From positions 1-64,000 of the forward strand of contig CACOEZ010000006.1 of assembly GCA_902626385.1 (NCBI GenBank): a stretch of DNA of 64,000 nt, read 5' to 3'. Under the pieces are notes generated by a model, which was given only the letters and a program-made list of their open reading frames with translations, did no database searches and was not told the DNA's origin. Made by a program: the position numbers and the translations under genes. Below, in pieces: positions 11,945 through 20,231 of this stretch (positions are counted from its first letter, which is position 1; every line of letters starts with the position of its first letter). Source of the stretch: an uncultured SAR86 cluster bacterium (lineage in GTDB: Bacteria > Pseudomonadota > Gammaproteobacteria > Magnimaribacterales > D2472).

Positions 11945-12732
11945 TTTCTAATATAAGGCTTAACTGATTTAAGTATCGATTTATATATTTTTGAAGTAGA
12001 GGCAATTATATTATTACCATCTAAAAACTTTGGATCTCCATAAAAATTACTTACTAGCGCGCCACCTTCTTGAGCAATCAATGATCCTGCTGCAATATCT
12101 ATGATATTTAAATCATGTCCCCAGATACCATCTAGCCTTCCAGTGCCAACATAAGCTAAGTCTAATGAGAAACATCCCGATTCACGCATACTTAATTTTT
12201 GATTAGATAATTCTTTATGAGATTTTTCAAAATCATAATCTTTTGACTTCTGTTTAGACTTACAAAACGCCAACATAGCATCCTCTAAACCTTGTTGTTT
12301 ACTTGCTCTAATTTTATTGTTATTTAGATTTGCTCCTCCACCCACATACGCTGCAAATTCTTCTCGTCTAATAGGATCTATAATTACAGCTGATGTAATC
12401 ACATTATCAATCATCGCACATAAAGATATTGAAAAATGTGGATATCCATTGATGAAATTTTCAATTCCATCTATTGGTTTAAGAATCCATGTTAAATTTG
12501 AATTATTAATGACATGACCTTGTTGCGTACTCAACAAATTATCTTCTTTATGAAATTTTTGAATTTCTTCAAAAACTAGATCTTCAACTCTTCTTTCAAT
12601 AGCCTTGATGTAGCCTTCTGGACCTCCCTTAGACGAATCTAGACTATGAACCTTTTTGACAGCAAACTCTAACTCAGCAGCTCCTTTTCTTGCCGCTAGT
12701 TGATTAACATTTAATAAAGCTTGTTTTGACAT
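11941..12732 (-). CDS. suhB: SuhB-type inositol monophosphatase family protein, active site degenerate
   Basis: A 263-residue member of the inositol-monophosphatase family. Fold signatures are clear: WILKPIDGIENFINGYPHFS (canonical W-[ILV]-D-P-[IL]-D-G-T-x-N-F), ISLCAMIDN, RESGCFSLDLAYVGTGRLDG and DIAAGSLIAQEGGAL. The catalytic metal ligands are not all kept: the first Asp of DPxDGT is Lys, the Thr is Ile, and the usual Glu-Glu of the GEE/SEE loop reads TQQG here. In E. coli SuhB has a non-catalytic role in rRNA antitermination and ribosome assembly. The divergent trmJ is its neighbour in many gammaproteobacteria. I infer a retained structural role and little phosphatase activity. Confidence 0.85.
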   Translation of the reverse strand: MSKQALLNVNQLAARKGAAELEFAVKKVHSLDSSKGGPEGYIKAIERRVEDLVFEEIQKFHKEDNLLSTQQGHVINNSNLTWILKPIDGIENFINGYPHFSISLCAMIDNVITSAVIIDPIRREEFAAYVGGGANLNNNKIRASKQQGLEDAMLAFCKSKQKSKDYDFEKSHKELSNQKLSMRESGCFSLDLAYVGTGRLDGIWGHDLNIIDIAAGSLIAQEGGALVSNFYGDPKFLDGNNIIASTSKIYKSILKSVKPYIRN

Positions 12733-12767
12733 GTCGCTATTGTAATAGAAATCAGCATAATAGTTGT

Positions 12768-13493
12768 ATGAGTTTAAAAACTAATTTAATTAACATAGTT
12801 TTAGTTGACACTATTCATCCAGGTAACATTGGTTCAGTAGCAAGGGCTATGAAGACAATGGGCCTTTGCAGATTGTCTCTTGTAAATCCTCGTGTTTTTC
12901 CTTCAGGAGATGCTAATGCATTAGCAGGTAATGCCACCGATGTTCTTAAAAATGCAAAAATTTTTTCATCAATTAATGATGCCATTAAAGATAGCACATT
13001 TGTTTATGCTACTTCTTCCAGAGATAGATCTATACAATGGCCATTAATGAATGCTGAAAGTGCAGCAAATGAAATATGTAATCAAGTAAATTCTGATAAA
13101 GAGGTTTCAATAGTTTTTGGAAAAGAGGATAGGGGACTTACCAATGAAGAACTTGAAGTGGCAAATAAACTAATTGAGATTCCGGCAAATCCTGAATACC
13201 CTGTTTTAAATTTAGCTATGTCAGCTCAAATAATTTCGTATGAAATATTAAAAGCCTCATCAGACAGTCAGAGCAAAGAGTGGAGGGATTATCCAGAGGT
13301 GAACTCTAAACAATTACAAATGCTAATTGATCATTTTATTGATACTGCAGTTGAGATTGATGTTATAGATCCCAAGAATCCAAAAAAAATTATTTCACGT
13401 ATTAAAAGAATGTTCACTAGGCTTCAACCAGATGAAATGGAAGCAAGTTTTATGAGAGGATTTTTATCTGGTATAAAAAAGAAATTAGAATAA
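12768..13493 (+). CDS. trmJ: tRNA (Cm32/Um32) 2'-O-methyltransferase TrmJ
   Basis: SPOUT-class methyltransferase of about 241 residues that methylates the 2'-OH of residue 32 in several tRNAs. I use the ATG at 12768 (MSLKTNLINIVLVDTIHPGN) because homology begins there; the longer frame from 12726 starts inside the divergent suhB and is Cys-rich junk. The N-terminal motif HPGNIGSVARAMKTMGL and the trefoil-knot SAM-binding motifs SIVFGKEDRGLTNEEL and NPEYPVLNLAMSAQI are unmistakable. Cytosolic. It faces suhB head to head, the order also known from enterobacteria. Confidence 0.95.
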   Translation: MSLKTNLINIVLVDTIHPGNIGSVARAMKTMGLCRLSLVNPRVFPSGDANALAGNATDVLKNAKIFSSINDAIKDSTFVYATSSRDRSIQWPLMNAESAANEICNQVNSDKEVSIVFGKEDRGLTNEELEVANKLIEIPANPEYPVLNLAMSAQIISYEILKASSDSQSKEWRDYPEVNSKQLQMLIDHFIDTAVEIDVIDPKNPKKIISRIKRMFTRLQPDEMEASFMRGFLSGIKKKLE

Positions 13494-13500
13494 ATATAAT

Positions 13501-13528
13501 TTGAATATCTTATTCTATTCCATATAAT
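13501..13528 (+). promoter_or_regulatory. sigma-70 promoter of tRNA-Glu
   Basis: TTGAAT (13501-13506) and a perfect TATAAT (13523-13528) with a 16-base spacer. The predicted start of transcription is about eight bases before the mature tRNA 5' end. Confidence 0.75.
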
Positions 13529-13542
13529 ACACAACTTATCCT

Positions 13543-13618
<76 letters not shown>

Positions 13619-13625
13619 ATTTCTT

Positions 13626-13653
13626 AAAAAGCCCTTTAATTAGGGCTTTTTTT
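13626..13653 (+). terminator. intrinsic terminator of tRNA-Glu
   Basis: Inverted repeat AAAAAGCCC / GGGCTTTTT with a run of T, eight bases after the tRNA. It can also act for the convergent small membrane-protein gene on the minus strand. Confidence 0.88.
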
Positions 13654-13658
13654 ATTGA

Positions 13659-13946
13659 TTATCTAATTAATTTTGGAATTATTTCATATTGAGCAAGTAT
13701 TCCAAAAATAATCACAAATAAGAAAGCAAATAAGATATTTAAATTATTTTTTTCTATCCATTCAAATGAGTTCTCTAAAACTTTTTTTATTAATTTGTCG
13801 GCTTTATCCATAAATGTAATGCCTTTTCTCATCCATTTATCACTTACTTCAATAATTGGAATTAATAATGCAGCAATAATAAGCCATACGATCCCGTTTA
13901 AGACGACATCAATAATCCAGCCAATCACTACCCAATTAATTTCCAT
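13659..13946 (-). CDS. small two-helix membrane protein, unknown function
   Basis: A 95-residue protein I cannot assign. It has two clear hydrophobic segments: residues 5-28 (VVIGWIIDVVLNGIVWLIIAAL) and about 68-88 (ILFAFLFVIIFGILA). They are separated by a charged loop (SDKWMRKGITFMDKADKLIK). Both ends probably lie on the same side of the membrane. A purine-rich AAAGGAT lies a few bases upstream of the ATG. It is flanked by the tRNA-Glu terminator and by the divergent RRM protein gene. Nothing in the neighbourhood suggests a function. Confidence 0.7.
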   Translation of the reverse strand: MEINWVVIGWIIDVVLNGIVWLIIAALLIPIIEVSDKWMRKGITFMDKADKLIKKVLENSFEWIEKNNLNILFAFLFVIIFGILAQYEIIPKLIR

Positions 13947-14045
13947 ATCCTTTCTTAGAGTAAAAGAAAATAAATTAAATTAAAAGTTTTTAACTATCGT
14001 CCTCGTATTTAATGTAAGATGGCGTTTTTAATAAAAGGATATTAA

Positions 14046-14291
14046 ATGAATATATACGTAGGTAATATTTCTTGGGGCTTAAGTGACCAAGATCTAGAAA
14101 ATGTTTTTGCTGAGCACGGCACTGTAACTTCTGCAAAAATAATTACAGACAGAGCAACTGGACGCTCCAGAGGTTTCGGTTTTGTTGAAATGAGCGATGG
14201 TGCAGAAGCTGCAATCGAAGCTCTGAACGGAACTGAAGTTGACGGCAGAGAACTAGTTGTGAACGAATCAAGACCTAAAGATAAAAGTTAA
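14046..14291 (+). CDS. single-RRM RNA-binding protein
   Basis: An 81-residue protein made of one RNA-recognition motif. RNP2 is MNIYVGNISW at the N-terminus and RNP1 is RGFGFVEM near residue 43; NGTEVDGRELVVNE closes the fold. Bacterial single-RRM proteins of this kind are short, abundant and often cold-induced; the RNA targets here are unknown. A good ribosome binding site (AAAAGGAT) precedes the ATG. Its stop codon overlaps the end of the convergent NTF2-like gene by four bases. Confidence 0.93.
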   Translation: MNIYVGNISWGLSDQDLENVFAEHGTVTSAKIITDRATGRSRGFGFVEMSDGAEAAIEALNGTEVDGRELVVNESRPKDKS

Positions 14292-14683
14292 TTTAAACTA
14301 TCTAAAGCTTCTACCATTTTTTCTTGGACTTTCTGGACAGCCTTGAATGGTCTGATCATGACTTTGAAGTCTTTTATTTTTCCATCTTCGTTCCATTCGA
14401 TCATATCAACACCATTGACTGATATTTCATCGATATAAGTTTCAAATTCAAGAACAGAATACATTTCGTCATGAATTTCTCTTGTGTATTTGAACTTGTC
14501 CATGTTGAATGATTGACCAGCCGCGTATAGATACATTTTGGTAATTTCTTTGCCTTTCATTGGATTAAAGACAACTGGTGATGAGAATACCGCATCATCC
14601 GCAAGTATAGCATCCAGCTTATTAAGATCATCGTTATTAATCAGATCATGCCACTTGTGAATTAGATTCTTTGCTTGTGTCAT
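14288..14683 (-). CDS. NTF2/SnoaL-like domain protein
   Basis: A 131-residue cytosolic protein with the NTF2-like cone fold pattern: an N-terminal helix with KWHDLINNDDLNKLDAILAD, then DDAVFSSPVVFNPMKGKEI and a strand-rich C-terminal half ending in a KIKDFKVMIRPFKA-type segment. Such proteins range from ketosteroid-isomerase-like enzymes to binding proteins. The Asp after MIEWNE could be catalytic, but no specific reaction can be assigned. It overlaps the RRM gene at the 3' end. Confidence 0.75.
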   Translation of the reverse strand: MTQAKNLIHKWHDLINNDDLNKLDAILADDAVFSSPVVFNPMKGKEITKMYLYAAGQSFNMDKFKYTREIHDEMYSVLEFETYIDEISVNGVDMIEWNEDGKIKDFKVMIRPFKAVQKVQEKMVEALDSLN

Positions 14684-14752
14684 ATTTAGCCCTTAAATTA
14701 ATTACACATAAATAATTTTTATAGTAGTATCTTATACACACTGGAGACTTTT

Positions 14753-15181
14753 ATGAAGAAATTTTTATTTTTAGGAATGTTGCTACCATCTTTTGTTTTG
14801 GCCATGCATCACAAATCAGAACCAATAATTTTTTATCTCGATTTAGATATTGCTGAGGGTAAATCAGCCGAAGTTAATGAATTTGTAGATTATCTTGTAA
14901 CCACAGTTAAAAAAACTGAACCTAAAACAATGTATTACAAATATTGGATTTCTGAGGACAAGAAAAAAGTATCATTAATGGAAATATATCATTCAAATGA
15001 AGATGCATTATTTCATATGAACGCCTTTGCAAATGCACCGCATAGAGATAAATTCCTAGAAACTTTTCTAGTAACTAATTTTCAAGTTCTTGGTGATACT
15101 AATGATGAGTTAAAAAGTGCTATGAAGGCATACACAGAAGATCATCGAACACTTATCAATGGATTTAAGAGAAAGAAATGA
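14753..15181 (+). CDS. exported monooxygenase-like (ABM fold) small protein
   Basis: A 142-residue protein with a cleavable signal peptide (MKKFLFLGMLLPSFVLA, cut near residue 17). The mature part resembles the antibiotic-biosynthesis-monooxygenase type of dimeric alpha/beta barrel: a first strand IIFYLDLDIAEGKSAEVNEF, a middle VSLMEIYHSNEDALFHMN and NAPHRDKFLE. Family members are quinol monooxygenases or ligand-binding proteins without cofactor; an exported form is unusual. The gene overlaps the next one by four bases (ATGA). It recalls the other exported barrel-like proteins at 27605, 29442 and 29879, although similarity is weak. Confidence 0.65.
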   Translation: MKKFLFLGMLLPSFVLAMHHKSEPIIFYLDLDIAEGKSAEVNEFVDYLVTTVKKTEPKTMYYKYWISEDKKKVSLMEIYHSNEDALFHMNAFANAPHRDKFLETFLVTNFQVLGDTNDELKSAMKAYTEDHRTLINGFKRKK

Positions 15182-15543
15182 GTGAGAAAAACTTAATAGA
15201 AGATTGTGTTGATTTATATTATGCAGGATGTTGTGAGTCTGATCCTTCAAAAATAAAACAGGTATTTGATGAGAATGCAATGATTAGCGGTTATCTACCT
15301 GATGGCTTGCACGAAATGAATTTGGATGAATTTGCTGGTTTTGTTGAGGCTCAACAGCCATCACCAAAGGAAAAGGGTGACGAAGAAAGTATAGAAATTA
15401 TTTCAAGTGATATTTATGGTTCAACAGCAATAGTAATGGTCAGAGAAAAATATTTAGGAATGACTTTTGTTGACACTCTTTCATTTCTTAAAAAAGACGA
15501 CACTTGGAAAATATATACTAAGTTATTTCATGTTGAATCATAA
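15178..15543 (+). CDS. NTF2-like (lumazine-binding type) protein
   Basis: A 121-residue protein of the SnoaL/lumazine-binding type within the NTF2-like superfamily. The first helices contain LIEDCVDLYYAGCCESDPSKIKQVF-like residues, followed by DENAMISGYLPDG. The second half has strands with GSTAIVMVREKYLGMTFVDTL and the typical closing KDDTWKIYTKLFH. No signal peptide, so cytosolic. ATGA overlap with the upstream exported protein implies coupled translation and possibly linked function. The reaction, if any, is unknown. Confidence 0.75.
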   Translation: MSEKNLIEDCVDLYYAGCCESDPSKIKQVFDENAMISGYLPDGLHEMNLDEFAGFVEAQQPSPKEKGDEESIEIISSDIYGSTAIVMVREKYLGMTFVDTLSFLKKDDTWKIYTKLFHVES

Positions 15544-15615
15544 ATTCTCTTAAGTGCTGAATGAATCTGAGATTGCAGTATCTTTTATGTTACATTACCT
15601 TAAAATATCAGTGAC

Positions 15616-16707
15616 ATGATTATTGGCGTACCTACAGAAATTAAAAACAATGAAAAAAGAATTGGTTTAACACCAGATTCTGTGGCTAGGCTTACAGCCA
15701 TTGGCCATGAAGTTTTAATTCAAAAAAATGCTGGCGAAAGCATAGGTTTTACCGATGAAGAATATCTTGCTAATAAAGCTAAAATATTAGATACCGCAGA
15801 AGATGTATACAAATCTTCAGAAATGATAGTAAAAGTCAAGGAGCCTATTCCAGAGGAGTATAAATATTTAAGAGATAATCTAACGCTATTTACTTATCTC
15901 CATTTAGCAGGCGACCCTGAGAATGCAAAAAAAATGATAGATACTGGAGTTACAGGAATTGCATACGAGACAGTTACTGCTGATGATGGTTCGATGCCAT
16001 TACTAGCTCCTATGAGCACTATTGCTGGTCAACTTGCTTTTTTTGTAGGCTCTTATCATTTACTTAAACACAATAAAGGCAAAGGAGTAATGATAGGGAA
16101 ATTAGAAGATATCGATCCAAGAGTTGTTTCAGTGATTGGTGCTGGAGTTGCAGGAACTCAATCAATCGCAAAAGCACTTGAAAATCACGCACATGTAAAA
16201 GTAGTGGATTCCTCTCAACAAAAACTTGAAAGTTTAAAGTCTCAATTCGGAACAAATAATATCGAATACATACTCTCCAACGAAGAATCAATTCAAGCAT
16301 CAATTAATGATTCAGATTTAGTAATTGGAAGTGTTTACGTTGTTGGTAAAGAAGCTCCTAGAGTTGTAACACGAGAAATGCTCACTTCGATGAGTCCTGG
16401 AACAGTGATGGTGGATGTTTCAATTGACCAAGGTGGATGCTTTGAATCAAGTAGACCAACTACTCATGATAAGCCTACATTTGTAGAGAATGATATTGTT
16501 CATTATTGCGTCACGAATATGCCTGGTGCAGTCCCTTTAACCGCAACTGAGGCATTAAATAAGGCAACAATTTCATACATAGAAGAACTAGCTAACAAAG
16601 GAATTGATAGAGCATTATCTGAAAATAAACATTTAAAAAATGGTCTAAATATTCAAGATGGAAATATTACACATCAAGGTGTAAAAGATTCACTAGAAAA
16701 AATTTGA
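15616..16707 (+). CDS. ald: alanine dehydrogenase
   Basis: Ald converts L-alanine to pyruvate and ammonia with NAD+. The 363 residues match the family, starting MIIGVPTEIKNNEKRIGLTP. Recognisable elements are MIVKVKEPIPEEY (with the substrate Lys), LFTYLHLAGD (substrate His), LLAPMSTIAGQLA, the NAD-binding SVIGAGVAGTQ near residue 173 and DVSIDQGGCFESS with the catalytic Asp, ending in NMPGAVPLTATEALN. A soluble enzyme feeding pyruvate dehydrogenase (aceEF lies elsewhere in this window). The reductase gene follows after ten bases, probably in the same transcript. Confidence 0.95.
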   Translation: MIIGVPTEIKNNEKRIGLTPDSVARLTAIGHEVLIQKNAGESIGFTDEEYLANKAKILDTAEDVYKSSEMIVKVKEPIPEEYKYLRDNLTLFTYLHLAGDPENAKKMIDTGVTGIAYETVTADDGSMPLLAPMSTIAGQLAFFVGSYHLLKHNKGKGVMIGKLEDIDPRVVSVIGAGVAGTQSIAKALENHAHVKVVDSSQQKLESLKSQFGTNNIEYILSNEESIQASINDSDLVIGSVYVVGKEAPRVVTREMLTSMSPGTVMVDVSIDQGGCFESSRPTTHDKPTFVENDIVHYCVTNMPGAVPLTATEALNKATISYIEELANKGIDRALSENKHLKNGLNIQDGNITHQGVKDSLEKI

Positions 16708-16717
16708 GGAGAAAAGT

Positions 16718-17725
16718 ATGGAGAAAGTTTTAGTAACAGGTGCTACAGGTTACATAGGCCTTCACTGCATTCATCAGCTTTTAAGTCAAGGTTATGCAGT
16801 AAATGGCTCTGTAAGGTCACCCGAAAGAAAAGATGAAATTTTTCAAGCCTTAGAAAATCATAATACTTCAACAGAAAATCTAAATATTTTTACTTTTGAT
16901 TTGAACGATGATGAAGGTTGGGATGAGGGCATGGAAGGATGCGACTATTTACTTCATGTAGCTTCTCCGATTGCGTTAGAGAATCATGATGAGGATTTTT
17001 TTGTAAAACCTGCTGTAGCTGGAGTAAACCGTGCAATGAAGTTTGCAAAAAAACATAACGTTAAGAAAGTTGTTCTCACATCTTCCGTGGCCGCGATTTA
17101 TGAAACAATGGAATCAAAGAGTTACTATGACGAAAATGATTGGTCTGATCCAGAAAATCCAGCTATAAGCCATTATTCCAAAAGTAAAACACTTGCCGAA
17201 AGAGCAGCATGGGAATTTGTAGAGAATGAAAATCATCCCTTTGAATTAGCAGTTATAAATCCAGCATTAGTAATTGGTCCATCACTCTCTGGTGATCTTG
17301 GAGAATCAAATAAAGCAATTGAAATGGTAGCAACTGGAAAAATGCCAGTTGCCATTCCTCTTCAATTTGGTTATGTCGATGTAAGAGATGTTGCCGCAGC
17401 TCATATTTTAGCTATGCAAAATCCTGCAAGTAATGGAGAAAGATTTGCTTTAGCTGAGAAAGATTTATGGTACGGGGATGTTGCTAAAGTTTTAAGGGAC
17501 AATGGATTTGATAAAGCACCAACTTTAGCTGTCCCAGTCTGGCTTGCAAAAATATTAGCGATTTTTAGTAAGGAATTGAAACTTGCAGTGCCGTACCTTG
17601 GTAGATTAAGGAGTGTTAAAAATACTTCAAAAGCAAAAGATATTCTTGGATGGAATCCTAGACCTGCAGAAGAGTCAATTGTTGAAATTGCTCAACAAAT
17701 TCAAGACATGGGATTAATTAAATAA
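16718..17725 (+). CDS. NAD-dependent epimerase/reductase (dihydroflavonol-reductase-like)
   Basis: An extended short-chain dehydrogenase of 335 residues. The nucleotide-binding motif TGATGYIG is at residues 7-14, catalytic Ser is in VVLTSSVAAIY near 122, and the Y-x3-K pair is in HYSKSKTLAERA. VINPALVIGPSL and YVDVRDVAAAHILAM are typical of dihydroflavonol/aldehyde reductases. Members reduce diverse aldehydes and ketones with NAD(P)H, and a 3-beta-hydroxysteroid-like activity is also possible in this branch. It has a good ribosome binding site (GAGGAGAA). Its 3' end overlaps the convergent steroid-reductase-like gene by eight bases. Confidence 0.88.
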   Translation: MEKVLVTGATGYIGLHCIHQLLSQGYAVNGSVRSPERKDEIFQALENHNTSTENLNIFTFDLNDDEGWDEGMEGCDYLLHVASPIALENHDEDFFVKPAVAGVNRAMKFAKKHNVKKVVLTSSVAAIYETMESKSYYDENDWSDPENPAISHYSKSKTLAERAAWEFVENENHPFELAVINPALVIGPSLSGDLGESNKAIEMVATGKMPVAIPLQFGYVDVRDVAAAHILAMQNPASNGERFALAEKDLWYGDVAKVLRDNGFDKAPTLAVPVWLAKILAIFSKELKLAVPYLGRLRSVKNTSKAKDILGWNPRPAEESIVEIAQQIQDMGLIK

Positions 17726-18467
17726 CTCCAGGAATAATAGCTTTTCTATTTTTTGGATAGTCTTCAAATTTATTTAAATACCATTTGTGATGTGATATTG
17801 CTCTTGGAAATAAATTTGCTATAACCCATATTAAAAAAACTAATCCAGACATACTCCAAGTAAGAACTGCCCATCCAAGCCATTCTATGATTTCTCCAAA
17901 GTAATTTGGCGCCGATAAATATTTGTATAAAAATGAATTAGGAATATGATACCCAGAACCTTTTTCCTTTTTTAAACTGATCATAATGTAATCCGATCTA
18001 ATATTTATATACATCCCAATTAGAAATAGACCCAAGCCTATCTTAAAAGTATTACTAACTAGCCAATCTTGTGAAAACTGAGTGAAATAGAAAATTCCAT
18101 ATGCTTGAATGCTTACATTAATAATATTAAAGAAAAAGGCAGATGCAGCAATAGATATTGGCATATATGGATTAGTCATTTTGATTGCAAATGGATATAT
18201 AAGTGTCCTATGTATATAGTGCATTAACCATAAAATTAAAAAGATAATGTGATAGTTTTTAAGCTGATCGTAGACAAGAATTGCATATAAAATCATGAGA
18301 AACACGCATGGAGATTCCATTACAACCCAACCAAGCCTTGCTGATATTTTTACACCCCATCCATCCTTAATATGCCTTCCATATGGAGCGCTCTCAAAAA
18401 ATAGATATATAAAAGTGATAACCGCAACAGTTACCCAAACTAACAAAAAAATATTAAAAGAGCTCAT
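17718..18467 (-). CDS. steroid 5-alpha-reductase family membrane protein
   Basis: A 249-residue membrane protein with about six hydrophobic helices. The C-terminal half matches the eukaryotic 3-oxo-5-alpha-steroid 4-dehydrogenase pattern unusually well: INIRSDYIMISLKK, NYFGEIIEWLGWA, AVLTWSMSGLVF, RAISHHKWYLNKFEDYPKNR and KAIIPGVI. In that family these segments form the NADPH site. Known members reduce the 4-5 double bond of 3-oxo steroids or enoyl lipids. The bacterial substrate is unknown; a polyprenoid, hopanoid or environmental sterol are possibilities. It is convergent with a dihydroflavonol-reductase-like gene. Confidence 0.85.
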   Translation of the reverse strand: MSSFNIFLLVWVTVAVITFIYLFFESAPYGRHIKDGWGVKISARLGWVVMESPCVFLMILYAILVYDQLKNYHIIFLILWLMHYIHRTLIYPFAIKMTNPYMPISIAASAFFFNIINVSIQAYGIFYFTQFSQDWLVSNTFKIGLGLFLIGMYINIRSDYIMISLKKEKGSGYHIPNSFLYKYLSAPNYFGEIIEWLGWAVLTWSMSGLVFLIWVIANLFPRAISHHKWYLNKFEDYPKNRKAIIPGVI

Positions 18468-18547
18468 AAAATTTATTTAAAAACAAAGTTTACAGTTTTG
18501 GTTCTAAATCTTAAACTAATTAAATAGTTTTTTTGGGGAAGTTAAAA

Positions 18548-20227
18548 ATGGAAAAATATGATTTTATTATTTTAGGTGCTGGTTCTGCAGGGTGTGTGCT
18601 CGCTAATAGATTAAGCTCTAATCCGGATCATAAAGTTTGTCTTATCGAAGCAGGTTCAAAAGATAGTGATCCTAGAATACATATCCCAATAGGTTTTGCA
18701 TTTTTAGGAGATGGGAGCAAATACAGTTGGAATTACGAAACCGTACCTCAGAAAGAGTTCGAAAAAGAAGTTGTTGCAGAGCCAGTCCAAGAGGTCGTAG
18801 ATTCTGCGGGTGGAACCCATAAGGTTGAAGCAGAGTCGCTGGAACACAGAAGAGGATTCCAACCAAGGGGAAAAACTTTGGGTGGCTCAAGCTCAATAAA
18901 TGCAATGTTATATGTTAGAGGACATAAATGGGATTATGACCATTGGTCAGAACTAGGAAATGAAGGTTGGTCATACGATGAAGTACTTCCTTATTTCAAA
19001 AAAGCTGAGCATAACGAAGTTTTTGATGATAACTTTCATGGCCAAAATGGGCCTCTAAATGTTTCTAAAATTCGAAATCAAAATACGCCCACTGATGATT
19101 TTGTAAAAACTGGATCAGAGTTATTTGGTTTTAATGAGGATTTTAATGGTTCCAATCAAGAGGGAATAGGGTATTACCAAACAACTCAAAAAGACGGTAA
19201 ACGCTGCAGTGCTGCTAAAGCATATCTTGTACCTGCATTAGAGAGAAAAAACCTTAATGTAATGACAGATACAAATGTTAATAAAATAATGTTTGAAAAC
19301 AAAAAAGCTGTTGGAGTAGAGTGCATAGACGCAAGTGGTGATGTAGTAAAAATAGGAGCAGACAAAGAAATCATTCTTAGCTCTGGAGCATTTGGTTCAC
19401 CACAGATACTCCTCAGATCCGGAGTTGGTCCTTCCGAAGAAATACTTAAACATAATATTGAGCACATACATGAGCTTCCTGGAGTTGGTAAGAACCTCCA
19501 AGATCATATTGATTATTTATCAGTCCATAAATATAACTCTATTGAATTGATTGGCTTCTCTCTAAAATCAATTTTTTATAAATTCCCCCTAGAAATTCTT
19601 AAATATATTTTTGCTAAGGTTGGCATGTTTACATCAACTGTTGCAGAAGCAGGTGGGTTTATTAAATCAGATGATGAGAAAACCATCCCTGATATTCAAT
19701 TACATTTTGCACCTGCAATGGTCATTGATCATGGTAGGACATCAGTTTGGGGTCATGGTTTAAGCTGTCACGTTTGCTTATTAAGACCCAAATCAAGAGG
19801 CGAGGTGACTTTAAATTCAGCTGATCCTTTTGATGATCCGTTAATAGATCCTAAATTCTTATCTCATCCTGATGATGTGAAAGACCTAGTTGCAGGATAT
19901 AAAAAAATGATGGCCATTCTAAATAGCAGCCCTGTTAGCAAATATACCAGCAACCATGTGCAAAGACCTATTGATTTGAATGATGATAAAGACATAGAAC
20001 AGGCAATTAGAGAGGATGCTGATACCGTTTATCATCCAGTTGGTACTTGTAAAATGGGAAGTGACGAAATGTCAGTTGTTGATAGTAAGCTTAATGTTCA
20101 TGGTATTGAGGGTCTAAGAGTTGTAGATGCTTCTATTATGCCTACACTTATTGGTGGAAATACTAATGCTCCCACGATTATGATTGGTGAAAAAGCATCA
20201 GATATTATTCTAGAACATTGGTCATAA
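18548..20227 (+). CDS. GMC-family FAD-dependent alcohol/choline oxidoreductase
   Basis: A 559-residue flavoprotein. The ATG at 18548 is chosen because GGGGAA lies seven bases upstream and the FAD motif IILGAGSAGC falls at residues 7-16 as in homologues. GMC signatures follow: LIEAGSKD, PRGKTLGGSSSINAMLYVRG, SSGAFGSPQILLRSGVG, LPGVGKNLQDH, and in the C-terminal part YHPVGTCKMG with the catalytic His and NTNAPTIMIGEKASDI. Residues about 70-100, just before PRGKTLGG, form a charged Val/Glu-rich insertion that most GMC enzymes lack. Substrate unknown (alcohols or choline-like). The rhodanese and patatin genes follow closely. Confidence 0.93.
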   Translation: MEKYDFIILGAGSAGCVLANRLSSNPDHKVCLIEAGSKDSDPRIHIPIGFAFLGDGSKYSWNYETVPQKEFEKEVVAEPVQEVVDSAGGTHKVEAESLEHRRGFQPRGKTLGGSSSINAMLYVRGHKWDYDHWSELGNEGWSYDEVLPYFKKAEHNEVFDDNFHGQNGPLNVSKIRNQNTPTDDFVKTGSELFGFNEDFNGSNQEGIGYYQTTQKDGKRCSAAKAYLVPALERKNLNVMTDTNVNKIMFENKKAVGVECIDASGDVVKIGADKEIILSSGAFGSPQILLRSGVGPSEEILKHNIEHIHELPGVGKNLQDHIDYLSVHKYNSIELIGFSLKSIFYKFPLEILKYIFAKVGMFTSTVAEAGGFIKSDDEKTIPDIQLHFAPAMVIDHGRTSVWGHGLSCHVCLLRPKSRGEVTLNSADPFDDPLIDPKFLSHPDDVKDLVAGYKKMMAILNSSPVSKYTSNHVQRPIDLNDDKDIEQAIREDADTVYHPVGTCKMGSDEMSVVDSKLNVHGIEGLRVVDASIMPTLIGGNTNAPTIMIGEKASDIILEHWS

Positions 20228-20231
20228 TTAT

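Noticed and set aside
12726-12767. Longer N-terminus for TrmJ
   Set aside because: The extra 14 residues overlap the divergent suhB start and have no counterpart in the family.
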